Shown here: one piece after another, positions 1 through 10,144 of the stretch
Position numbering within the stretch: the stretch's first letter is position 1
How the letters are laid out: every line of letters starts with the position of its first letter
Assembly: GCA_036365145.1 (NCBI GenBank)
Contig: JAEOAD010000034.1
Coordinates: 19,745,501-19,809,500, forward strand
Length of the DNA: 64,000 nt
Direction: 5' to 3'
Source of the DNA: Orientallactaga sibirica
Taxonomy: Eukaryota; Chordata; Mammalia; Rodentia; Dipodidae
Translations under genes and position numbers: made by a program
The notes under the pieces: model-generated
The model's database searches: none
Seen by the model: the letters and a program-made list of their open reading frames with translations, nothing else
What the model was told of the DNA's origin: nothing

Positions 1-529
1 GCCTTTGTCAAATATCAAGGAGCTGTAGTTTCTTGACCCAAAGTCTGGGTCTTCTATTCTGTTCCATTGGTCTATATTCCTGTTTTTATGCCAGTACCAT
101 GTTATTTTTATTACTATGGCTTTGTAGTATAGCTTTAGATCAGGTATGGTGATGCCTTCAGAGGAGTTTCTTTTGCTGAGGAAATGCTTGGATATCTGAG
201 GCTTTCTGCCTTTCCATATGAATTTTGAGATCATTTTTTTTCTCTCTCTGTGAAAAAAGAAGTTGGGATTTTTGTAGGTATGGCATTAAATCTATATAAT
301 GGTTTTGGTAAGATTGTAATTTTCACAATGTTAATTCTGCCTATCCAGGAGCATGGAGGTCTTTCCATTTTTGCAGGTCCTCCTCAATTTCTTTCTTGAG
401 TGTTTTTATGTTTTCCTTTTATAGGTGTTTCACTTCCTTGCTTAAGGTTATTCCCAAGTATTTTATTTCTTTTGTTGCTATTGAAAATGGGACAATGTTG
501 CTTTTTTCTTTTTCTGTATCTTTTGCTAG
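1..529 (-). mobile_element. L1 ORF2 fragment, interrupted by a later L1
   Basis: On the minus strand this is the part of L1 ORF2 between reverse transcriptase and the C-terminal domain. It aligns base for base with about 3005-3535 in the L1 next to it, with scattered substitutions. The sequence stops where the 14-bp duplication of the 544-7619 L1 begins and does not resume beyond 7633, so this copy was already truncated there. Its 3' part lies outside the window. It is a dead fragment. Confidence 0.9.
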
Positions 530-543
530 AATGTGTCATTCTT
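530..543. repeat. Target-site duplication, 3' side of L1 copy 1
   Basis: The 14 bases AATGTGTCATTCTT are repeated exactly at 7620-7633 and frame the 7.1-kb L1. The length is typical of L1 insertion. Confidence 0.93.
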
Positions 544-1949
544 TTTTAAATTGTTTTATTAGTTATGTATATAATGTGCATAGAGCCATGATGATACCAT
601 TGTTAGCCTTTCTCCTGCCATCCTCCCTCGGGGATTGTGTGTCTTGCATTGTGAGGATAGCCGTGGTTATGTGGGAGAGGCAGTGTCTCTGTACATAATG
701 ACCCAACTTATGGCTCTAACAATCTTTCCACCCTCTCTTCCACGAATTTCCCTAAGCCATGTTGGGTTCATTTTAGGTCTATTTCAGTGACAAGATCATG
801 GGAGTCTGTGTCTCTGGATCTCTGGTTTGGTAGGCATTGAGCATTCTCTGTGTCTACCTCCTTTACCCTCTGCTGATACCAGGTTTGCTGAGAAAGCAGC
901 ACTCTTGCTCATTTCCCCCATTACTCTATGGGTTCAGCTGATGTCCTGGTGAGGTGTGATGGGCTGATTCTCTCCTCAGGTTCTACGTCCATCTGAAAAA
1001 GCGAAGCAAATTTCTCCAATGGAGAGTGAGGTCAGTGCAAGGTATATGGATAGCCATTACTGTTTCAGAGTAGATTTAATGGGTTTAGGCCCTCTTGTAT
1101 CCCACTATTGGTGGGACCTTGATATTGGAGGGTGAACTCATTTTGGATATGGTTCTGACTTGTTTTCCAGTTCCAGGTATGGGTTCCATTTCCACTGAGC
1201 AGATCCTTTAGCCAAATCAAAGCAGTTGACAACCCACCATGGCTGTGTGCCACTACTGCATTTGTGTAAGCATCATGTCAGGTTGTTTGCTGCTGGGAAG
1301 TTTACATCACAAGTTGCTTAGACAGATGTTGGTCATTTTCCCCGATTTGCTCATGTAGTACCCTCTGGCACTAGACAAGCTAACTGTCTGGGGACTGTCT
1401 CTTCCAGATTCTAGCCAGGTCATTCCATGTTCCATCCCAATAGCATATGGTGTCTTTGGCAATATGGTCTTACCATTAACCTTTGGTGGGTCATCAAGTA
1501 CTCTGACAGAAATCTGTCTTCTTTTGGGAAACCTTGTAGATCTCACTGATCAGCTCATTGTGGATGTTGACCACATGCTTGTACTGGGAGTTACAGGTCA
1601 GTGTCACTGGAAAAGAAGGAAGAAAAATATAGGTAGTATGAAAGAGAAAGAGAAAGAGAGAGAGAGAGAGAGAGAAGAGAAGAGGGGTGTGAGAGAGGAA
1701 CAGGAGAAGGTTGAGGTTAGTCTTCATCCTACCTTCTCGAGGCCCCTGTGATTCAGGTGTTTTCTATAAGCATCTGATGAAGGTTCAGCCTTTTAGTATG
1801 TCTTACAGGTTATAGGATTTTTTGGTAACATTTCCAATTGGGTCCAGTTTTTTGTATCCCCCCTTTACCCTCCCTTCCCTCCTCACCATCACTATTGTCC
1901 AGTCCTAAAAATGTTTCTTAGGTGTGTCATCATCTCAGGCAAATTCAGG
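544..1949 (-). other. L1 copy 1 3'UTR (type A)
   Basis: About 1.4 kb between the ORF2 stop and the A tail. The same segment recurs at 22682-23803, 24840-26535, 27534-28891, 40198-40848, 50760-52159 and 62606-63535, which defines a lineage-specific 3'UTR. On the L1 sense strand it has a long pyrimidine tract (complement of about 1619-1700) ending in TTTTCCAG, then a segment that acts as the second exon of the spliced-looking element at 22622-23803. Antisense open frames in this UTR are discussed in the findings. Confidence 0.85.
1641..1700. repeat. GA-rich tract in the L1 3'UTR
   Basis: Purine-only run (GAAA and GA units) on the plus strand, so a pyrimidine tract on the L1 sense strand. Diverged versions sit at the same place in the copies at 26160-26215, 28617-28655 and 51010-51115. 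It is therefore a built-in element of this 3'UTR, not a random microsatellite. Confidence 0.8.
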
Positions 1950-4900
1950 TTAGGAGCCACAGATGAGTGCCACCATGTGACGATTATCTTTCTGTGATTG
2001 GGTGAGTTTGCTGAGAATGATTTGTTCCAAGTTTGACCATTTTTCTTCAAATTGCATTGTGTCATATTTTCTTACTGCTATGTAGAACTCCTTTGTGTAG
2101 ATATACCACATCTTAGTTATCCATTCATCTAATGATGGACATCTGGGTTGATTCCAGCTCTTAGCTATTATGAACTGAGCAGCTATAAACATGGTTGAGC
2201 AAATCTCTCTGAAGTGAGGCTTGGAGCTCTTAGGGTAAATACCCAGTAAGGGAATAACTGGGTCTGTTGGTAACTCTATAGTGATCCTTTTTAGGGGTCT
2301 CCATTTTGCTTTCCATAGTGGTTGTACCAGCTTACATTCCCCCCAACAGTGAATGAGGGTCCCTGTTTCTCCACAACCTGGCCAGCATTTGTTTTCATTA
2401 GAATTTTTAATGTTTGCTATCCTTACTGGGGTATGGTGGAATCTCATAGTTATTTTAATTTGCATTTCCCCGATGATTAGGAATGTTGAACATTTTCTTA
2501 AGTGTGTGTTTGCCATTTGTATTTCTTCCTCTGAGAACTCCCTTTGCAGTTCTCTACCCCATTTTGTAAGTGGGTTGTTTGAGGTTTTATTGTTTTGGTT
2601 TTTGAGTTCTTTGTAGATTATAGAAATTAGGCTTCTGTCTGATGTGTATCCAGCAAAACTTTTCTCCCATTCTGTGGGTAATCTATCAGCTCTTCTTATT
2701 GTATGTTTGTCTGTGAAAAAGCTTTTCAGCTTCATGAGATCCCAATGATTGAGTGATTATTTAATTTCCTGAGCTGGTGGGGTTTTATTCAGGAATTTTT
2801 CCTCAATCCTATATCATGGAAATTTCCTCCTATTTTTTCTTCCAGTAGTAGCAGCTTTTATGGTCTTATATTGAGGTCTTTCATCTACTTGGAATTAATT
2901 TCTGTGCATGGTGAGATGTGTAGATCAAGTTTCATTTTCCTGAATATGGCTTTCCAGTTTGTCTAGCACAATTTGTTGAAGATGCTGTCTTTGTTCCAGT
3001 CTACATTATTTGGGCCTTTTTCAAATATCAAGTAGCTGTAGTTACTTGGTCCAAAGTCTGGGTCCTCAATTCTGTTCCATTGGTCTATAATCCTGTTTTT
3101 ATGCCAGCACCATGCTGTTTTTATTACAATGGCTTTGTAGTATAGCTTTGGATCAGGTATGGTGATGCCTCCAGAGGTGTTTCTTTTCCTGAGGATATGC
3201 TTGGATATCCAAGGCCTTCTGCCATCCCATATGAATTTTGAGACCATTTTTCTATCTCTATGAAGAAAAACATTGGGATTTTTATTGGTATTGCATTAAA
3301 TCTATATATTTCTTTTGGCAAAATTGCCATTTTCACAATGTTAATTCTGCCTATTCAGGAGCATGGGAGGTCTTTCCATTTTATCAGGTCCCCCTCAATT
3401 TCTTTCTTGAGTGTTTTTGTGTTTTCGTTGTAAAGGTCTTTTGCCTCCTTGGTTAATGTTATTCCAGGTATTTTATTTTTTTGATGCTATTAAAAATGGG
3501 ACAATGTCTCTTATTTCTTTCTCTGTATCTTTGTCTTTTGCATATAGAAAGGCTACTAATTTTTTACATTGATTTTGTATCCTGCTACTTAACTGAAGGA
3601 GTTAATCAACTTTAAGAGTTTTTGGATGGAGGATCTTGGGTCACTTATATATAGAAACATGTCTCTGTAAATAAGGCTAACTTCTTCCTTTCCAATTTGT
3701 ATCCCTTTTATTTCTTTCTCCTGTCTTATTTCTTGAACTAGTATTTCCAGTACTATGTTGAAAAGCAGAGGTGAGAGTGGACACCCCTGTCTTGTTCCTG
3801 ATCTCAATGAGAATTCCTTCAATCTCTCCCCATTAAGTATTATTTGGGCATTAGGTTCTTTATATATAGCCTTTATTATGTTGAGTTATAGACCATCCAT
3901 GCCTATTCTCTCCAATGTTTTGATCATGAAGGGATGTTGTATCTTGTCAAAGGCCTTTTTTGCATCTATCAAAATTATCATGTGGTTTTTGTGTTTAATT
4001 TTATTTATGTGGTATATTACATTGACAGATTTCCATATGTTGAACCAAACTGGCATTCCTGGGATGAAACCTACATGGTCCAGGTGGATAATGCTTTAGA
4101 TGTGCTGTTGAATTCAATTTGTGAGGATTTTGTTCAGGATCTTTGCATCTAGGTTCATCGAGGAAATAGGCCTGTAGTTTTCTTTTCTTGTGGCATCTCT
4201 ACCTGGTTTTGGTATTAGGGTGATGCTGCCTTCATAGAAGGAGTTAGGGAGATTTCCCTGTTCTCTGATTGTATGGCTCAATTTGAGAAAGATTGGTTTC
4301 AGTTCTTCCATGAAGGTTTGATAGAATTCTGCTGAGAAGCCATCTGGTCCTGGACTCTTCTTTTTAGGTAGATTTTTGATTACTCTTTCAATCTCAGTGG
4401 TTGTGATGGGTTTGTTCAGGAGATTAATCTGCTCTGAACTTAACTTTGGTAGGTGGTATGTGTCCAGGAATTCATCCATTTCCTCCATATTGTACAGTTT
4501 TGTGGAGTAGAGGTTTTTGAAGTAAGTCCTGATTATTCTCCCAATTTCACTTATGTCTCTTGTGATCTCTCCTTTTTCATTTGTAATTTTGTTAATTTGT
4601 GTTGTCTCTTTTTTCTGCTTGATCAAATTGGCTAGGAGTTTATCAATCTTGTTTATTTTTTCAAAGAACCAGCTCTTTGTTTCATCAATTTTTAAAATTG
4701 TTTTCTTAGTTTCCAATTCATTAATTTCTGCTCTGATCTTAATTATTTCTTTCCATCTGGGGCTTTTAGGGTTGGATACTTCTTGTTTTTCCAATGTCTT
4801 TAGATGGATGGTTAGGTTATTGATTTGGGATTTCTCTGTCTTTGTTATGAAGGCATTTAGCGCAATGAATTTTCCCTTGAGGATCGCCTTCATTGTGTCC

Positions 4901-5755
4901 CATAAGTTTTGGTATGCTGTGTTCTCATTGTCATTCATTTCTAGAAATTTTGAAATTTCATTTTTTATTTCGTCTACTACCCATTTATTGCTTAATAGTA
5001 TGTCGTTCAGTTTCCAGGAGCTGGTTGGGTTCCTGGCACATCTTTTGTTGTTAATTTCTAGCAATAGAGAATTATGATCTGATATCATGCAGGAAATTAT
5101 GTCAATCCTCTTAAATATTTGGAGGCTGGCTTTATAACCCAGTATATGATCTATTTTAGAGAAAGTTCCATGTGCTGTTGAGAAGAATGTGTAATCTGTG
5201 GAATTTGGGTAGAATGTTCTATATATGTCCATTAGGTCTAATTGATGAATGGTGTTGTTGAGCTCTCTTACTTCCCTGTTAATTTTCTGTTTGGTGATCT
5301 GTATGTTGCCAATAGTGGAGTATTTAAGTCCCCAATATGATGGTGTTGGTGGTTATTTCTGTTTTATTGTCAAGTAGGTTTTGTTTTATGAATGGTGGTG
5401 CACCTGTGTTTGGTGCATAAAGATTGATGACTGTGATATCCTCTTATTGGACTGTTCCCTTGATAAGTAAGAAGTGGCCTTCTTTGTCTTTTTTGATTAC
5501 TTATGGTTTGAAGTCTATTTTATCTGATATAAGTATAGCTACATATGCTTGTTTCTTATTTGTGTTTGCTTGTAATATCATTTCCCACCCTTTCATCCTG
5601 AGAAGTCTGTCTTTATTGGTGAGGTGGGCTTGAAGACAGCAGTTTGAGGGGTCTAGTTTTCTGGTCCACCCTGTTAGCTTATGTCTCTTGATATGTTAAT
5701 TAAGGCCATTAATATTTAGGGAAATAACTGTGAGGTTTGATTTAATACCTGCCAT
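1950..5755 (-). pseudogene. L1 copy 1 ORF2 (endonuclease-reverse transcriptase), broken
   Basis: ORF2p nicks target DNA and copies L1 RNA at the nick. The start codon is at 5755, where the peptide begins MAGI as in copy 2, and the stop is at 1950. The span of about 3.8 kb fits the usual ~1,275 residues. The longest open piece, 4114-5232 (372 codons), starts late in the endonuclease, with SDHN at residues 51-54, crosses the Z region and enters reverse transcriptase with KSPGPDG at 292-298. A second piece, 1950-2735 (261 codons), is the C-terminal domain with the Cys/His knuckle at C117, C121, H129 and C134. The piece 3589-3822 keeps the [10 protein letters not shown] block, but the catalytic FADD is lost and reads YRD. 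Together with several frameshifts, this makes the gene dead. Confidence 0.93.
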
Positions 5756-5818
5756 ATTGTGGTGGATTATGTGGTCTGGTGTTTTTTTGTGTGTGTTTTT
5801 TTTGGGGGGGGGTGGGGG

Positions 5819-6998
5819 TTATTGTGGTCTGCTTCTTGGGGGCACTTGAGATTGGTTATTTGATTCTTCTGTGTGGAGAATTCCCTGAAATACTCTCTGT
5901 AGGTTTGGATTTGTGTTCATATAATTGTAAAGATGAGTTTTATCATGGAAAGTTTTTCTTTCACCATCTATTATGAGGGATACTTTTGCTGGGTAGAGTA
6001 GTTTGGGTTGGAAGCCATAAGTTCTTAGAGTATGCAGTGTTCCATTCCAGGCACTTCTGGCTTTTAGGGTTTCCATTGAGAAGTCTGAGGTAATTCAGAT
6101 GAGGCTTCCTTTATATGTAATGTGTTGTTTCTTCCTAGCTGATTTTAGGACTTTCTCTTTGTGATTGATGTTTAGAGTCTTAATGATAATTTGTCTTGGA
6201 GAATTTCTCCTTTGGTCAAGTCTGTTTGGAGTTCTGCTAGCTTCTTATAACTTGATGGAATTTTCTTTTGAGAGAGTGTGAAAGTTTTCTTCAATGATTT
6301 TGTTGAATAAGTTTTCCATTCCTTTGGTCTGTGTTTCTTCCCCCTCTGGTATACCCATGATCCTAATGTTTGGATGCTTAAGGGTGTCCCACATTTCCCT
6401 CATGTTCTGTTCACAGAAATTTTTGAACTTGTTGAAATATTTAGACTCACAAACTCTTTCTTCTGTTTTGTCTTCCAGTTCTGAGTTTCTATCCTCCACT
6501 TGGATGACTCTATTCTTCAGAGCTTCTATAGAGTTTTGGGCTTGTTCAATTTGGTTCATATTTTCTGCTTTTTTATGTATAGTTTCCATCCCTGTCAAGT
6601 TCCCTTTTCATTTTCTGATTTTCTTAATACTTGTTGGAGTTCATCCTTGCACTTTTTTTGTGTCTTCATTGAACTTGCCAGCTGGTTATTGACCTTTTTT
6701 TTTCTCACTATCCTTCAGATCATTTAACTGTCTTTGGAATCCTTCCTGATTCTTTTCCATTAGGTCTAATCTAGCAAGGATAACATTCATACAATTATTG
6801 GCTCTTTGTTGAATTTCTGAAAGTTGTGCTATTTGCTTGGCCAAGGTTGCATACCTTGTCTATTCATTTTGGGGTTCTGATACTATTGTCTCTTCTATGA
6901 TTTGATTAGAGATATCCATTGTGGGACTGAACAGTCTAGCTGGATTTACTTGTATCTGATTTTTTCATGATATTCCTTTTTTGCTGTGGTCTACCCAT
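5819..6998 (-). pseudogene. L1 copy 1 ORF1 (RNA-binding chaperone), broken
   Basis: ORF1p is the trimeric RNA-binding protein of the L1 particle. The probable start is the ATG at 6998, in a context (ATGGGTAGACCACAG) shared by copies 2 and 3. The stop is at 5819, giving about 390 codons, a little longer than mouse or human ORF1. The piece 6245-6598 has heptad-rich coiled-coil sequence followed by the start of the RRM-like domain (IMGIPEGEE). The piece 5819-6076 is the C-terminal domain (ETLKAR, YPAKVS, then the DGERKTF block). At least one frameshift separates them. ORF2 follows after 63 bp. Confidence 0.9.
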
Positions 6999-7619
6999 TA
7001 TAATGGTTTAGAAAGCCTACAGCTGTGAGATTCTAGCCTGCTGCCCTGGGGTGTAGTGGGGGGCAGTGGTGAGTCTCAGGGTGATGGACCCTGGAATTCA
7101 GAAAGGCTGCACTGGGGGACACTGGCCTGCTGGCCTTGGTTCCCTATTGGAGGTGGGAGGGGGAGGGGACTGCAACCATCCTAGTTGAGCTCAGGAAGGG
7201 TAGTGTGGGAACACTGGCCTACTTCCCTGGGTCCCTGATCTGCTGTGGGACGGGGAGTGGTGGCACCTGATAAGGGATGGGGCTTAGGAAGGCTAGGGAG
7301 GCACCTGATCAGTGATGGGGTTCTGGCTGGCAAGGGAAGCACCTGATTGGCAATGGGGCTCAGGCATGCCTGTCAGGACCTGACCTGCAATGGCACTCAG
7401 AGCTCTGGCCAGCTAGGGAGGGACCTGACTGGTGATGGCGCCTGCCTGAGAGCATGGGAATCAGTGGATTCCCTATTTTGCTCATCCACCCCCTCCCTCT
7501 GGAAGCATACTAGAACCAGCAAATCCCTTAAAAAATCCCTTGAACCTTAAGGGTCTTGCCTTTACTTCCCTGGGAGGTGAGGAGAGGTTAGGCAGATGCC
7601 ATCTTGAGTGGAACCCCCA
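6999..7619 (-). promoter_or_regulatory. L1 copy 1 5'UTR with internal tandem repeats
   Basis: GC-rich promoter region of about 620 bp. Blocks containing a CTGGCCTRCT-like core recur near 7036, 7122 and 7214, a spacing of about 86-92 bp. A finer repeat of about 38 bp, each unit starting GCACCTGAT or a close variant, runs from 7263 to about 7450. The extreme 5' end contains CAAGATGGC on the sense strand (complement of 7598-7606), about 13 nt from the first base. Promoter activity is inferred from position and from known L1 biology. Confidence 0.75.
7598..7606 (-). promoter_or_regulatory. YY1-like motif at the L1 5' end
   Basis: The sense strand reads CAAGATGGC, close to the YY1 core that sets the start site in human L1. 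The same motif lies at the matching place in the element at 22622-23803. The match is seen in sequence; binding is inference. Confidence 0.45.
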
Positions 7620-7633
7620 AATGTGTCATTCTT
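7620..7633. repeat. Target-site duplication, 5' side of L1 copy 1
   Basis: Exact partner of 530-543. The base next to it, 7619, is the first base of the element on the minus strand. Confidence 0.93.
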
Positions 7634-7875
7634 AATGAGACATTTATATTATCCCTTCTCATGCTTATGGGTCAATTCAGAAAACGGACAGAAAGAATGT
7701 TAGTGCCAGTGGATGGTGAGGGAAGGTGTGAAATGCTTTAATTGAAGCATGACCTCATACCTTCTTAACCTGCACAAGACTCACACCATACTGGGTTCCA
7801 TTAACATTCTGTTATTTGTGATGGAGGAAAGTATGAGACCTCATACTTTCTTGAGTTAATGTTTGCTGGGGTAGT
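7634..7875. other. No recognised feature
   Basis: AT-moderate sequence with two loosely similar stretches (GACCTCATACCTTCTT and GACCTCATACTTTCTT, about 95 bp apart), perhaps from an old interspersed repeat. No coding signal. Confidence 0.4.
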
Positions 7876-7887
7876 GAGAAACATTTT

Positions 7888-8171
7888 TTTTCATTTTATA
7901 TTTGTTTTATTAATTATGCACTTTACTGTATGAACATATCATATGTTGGTCATATTCCCATCAGGTTATACTCTTATAGCCTCTCCCCTCCCACCCTGCT
8001 CCAATTTCACTGAAGATCCTTCTCAGTGGACTTATTGGTATTCACAATGTGATTCTGAACGCATTAGTTATTCTCTGTAGTGGTGGGGATTCTGTACCTC
8101 AGAGTACTCCTTTCCAAGCTGTGGCTCTTACAATTTTTCTGTTTCCTTTCTGCAATGTTCCCTGAATCTTG
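7888..8171 (-). mobile_element. 5'-truncated L1 3' end (type C)
   Basis: About 284 bp of L1 3'UTR, with the A tail (T run) on the left. It carries the Pol II polyadenylation hexamer AATAAA on the sense strand. An exact 12-bp duplication, GAGAAACATTTT, lies at 7876-7887 and 8172-8183. Confidence 0.85.
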
Positions 8172-8183
8172 GAGAAACATTTT

Positions 8184-8489
8184 GTATATAGCTTCTTGTA
8201 GGATACACATGTTCTGGGAAATAATCTGCCATCCATGGCCCTCTTATCATTTTAGTTCAGGTGAGCACTTATATGAGTCTCTGTTGTATACGGGCCAGAA
8301 GAGGTCAAGTCCATTATGTGGTAGAGAGAGAAGCACAGCTGGAAAGGAATCCAGAGAAATAAGAATGAAGAGAGAGGCTGAACAGTGAAATACTTGTGTG
8401 TGTGTGTGTACATATATGTATAGTTGTAAAATATATACATCGTTGCCACCTGTTTTTTCAGGAACCCTTTCTGTCAAGTGTAGCTTTTC
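8184..8489. other. Unrecognised sequence with a short TG/TA tract
   Basis: Contains a short TG repeat then TA-rich DNA at about 8394-8440. Otherwise nothing recognised. Confidence 0.4.
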
Positions 8490-8910
8490 TTTACTTTAAC
8501 TTTCAATAAAACATTGTTAAAATATATACATATCATACACAATTTACACAGTTAACTATTTTTCAATGTACACTCTGTGTGTTTAGTTATAGACCCATCA
8601 AACTATCACAACTATCCAACTCCAGAAATTTTATATATCAACCACCATTCTACTTTTTGTTTGTGAGTTTGACTGCTCTAAGTGCTTCATATAAATGAAA
8701 TCAATCAGTGTTTGCCTCTTATGATTGGCATATTTCACTTAGTGTCATATACTCATATTTCATTCATGCCACAATTCCCTTCCTAGTTAAGTCCTAATAA
8801 TATTCTATTAAATGTATATAATACATTTTTGTTTCTCTAAAGGATGGACATAGGGGTTCCTTTTACTTTTTGCTGTTGTGTTGTTGTGAATAACATTGAT
8901 ATGAATATGG
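8490..8910 (-). mobile_element. Ancient L1 fragment (3' end)
   Basis: Strongly diverged, but shows the familiar order of old mammalian L1 3' ends: CACAGTTAACTATTTTTCAA, CATCAAACTATCACAACTAT, then ATTTCACTTAG, then a stretch ending in TTGTGAATAACATTGATATG. Minus orientation. Much older than the L1 at 544-7619. Confidence 0.75.
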
Positions 8911-9677
8911 ATGACCAGAGAGTAGAAATATTTATTTTTGTGCAGTGATACAGATTGAATCCAGGATGTAAGATAGTCTCAGCTCAAATCCCTCTTTCTC
9001 TCTGTGTCTGTGTGATTGAAAATAAGGGTTAGTACAAGGGTTAGTAGATAATATGTTGCATAATGAAGAGTCCACTGAACCTATTGAGGACATAAGGAGT
9101 CCATTGAATAAAGCAGAATAAACTGAAAACAATAACAACAGCAACAAAAAGTAGATGTTGCTAAGAAGATTGTGGGGATTTCTCCAATTGGATCAGAATG
9201 TTTTTCAAAAATATGATATATTATTTTCTTTCTCTCCAAGAAGTATGTTATCTAATGTGCTTTCCTTTCATAACTTCCCTTTCCTAAGCTCCTTAATATG
9301 GTGTACTTAGCCTCATTCAAGCTTCCAAGTCTTTTCTGCTATGCATCCATCCTCACAAGGCATGAAACACCTATCCTTATATATTTCAGGCTCTGCAGCT
9401 TCCTTTCCAGACCTGAGAGAGCCCTTCACTGTAGTGCTAAAGACACAATATGACCTATAATATGTTTTCACTTTTTTTCCTGTTGACTACCAGAAAGCAG
9501 GGGTTTTAGCTTATTCATTTCGGTAACATTTGTGTGTAGCATGAAAGAGACTAATATACTTTTAAAGTAGATAAATTAGTGAAAGTTGTGATGTTTTATA
9601 GGCAAAAACCAACATGCTGACTAGGTTTATTCTTAGGTACCTATCCTATTCAAGATCCAGTGTCAAGAGGGCCCCAA
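8911..9677. other. No recognised feature
   Basis: Probably single-copy sequence. No conserved ORF or repeat was recognised. Confidence 0.4.
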
Positions 9678-9682
9678 ATAAA

Positions 9683-9772
<90 letters not shown>

Positions 9773-9774
9773 AA
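9678..9774. repeat. (AAAG)n microsatellite
   Basis: About 24 AAAG units with one interruption (AAAGAG). Open in several frames, which yields a spurious Lys/Glu-rich ORF. Confidence 0.97.
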
Positions 9775-10144
9775 CTCACTGAGGAGACCCACAACTCAAC
9801 AAAGCTAAAAATAACAGGTTGTTAAGAGCTGAGCATTTAGTAAGACATAAAGAGGAGGGTGCACAATGGAATATGGGTGAGGGAGGAGGACAAAAGAGAT
9901 TAAAAAGAGGGGAATATGATCAAATTATAGTATGTTAATGTATTAAAATCTCATTATTTTTTCCTTTTAAAAGAGAGTTACAAGGAAGTAATTTGAGAAC
10001 AGTAGTTAATACCTGTTGTCTTAGCACATGGACATAACAGAGTCTGAATTAGAGAGAAATGCTAGGAGGAATTCCAATTTCTCCAAAGCTGTAACATTTT
10101 CTTTTTTATACAATCATTCCCATGGGTCCATAAAATAATTGTAA
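9775..10144. other. No recognised feature
   Basis: AT-rich, no repeat or gene recognised. Confidence 0.4.

Larger units (their letters stand above)
544..7619 (-). mobile_element. Full-length LINE-1 (L1 copy 1)
   Basis: Read on the minus strand this holds, in order, a 5'UTR (7619-6999), ORF1 (6998-5819), a 63-bp spacer, ORF2 (5755-1950), a long 3'UTR (1949-544) and a short A tail. It is flanked by an exact 14-bp duplication, AATGTGTCATTCTT, at 530-543 and 7620-7633. The duplication and the intact 5' end show a full-length insertion by target-primed reverse transcription. Both reading frames carry frameshifts and stops, so it is inactive. It landed inside or at the edge of an older L1 fragment (1-529). 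Confidence 0.95.

Noticed and set aside
1307..1546. 79-codon sense ORF in the L1 3'UTR, considered as a captured exon
   Set aside because: The frame is not kept in the copies at 25578-25793 and 51140-51380, and no known protein was recognised.
4553..5077. 174-codon plus-strand ORF
   Set aside because: It is the antisense shadow of the L1 copy 1 ORF2, with a hydrophobic Phe/Leu/Ser composition produced by the reverse complement of Lys/Asn/Glu codons.
9614..9808. Lys/Glu-rich ORF
   Set aside because: Translation of the AAAG microsatellite.
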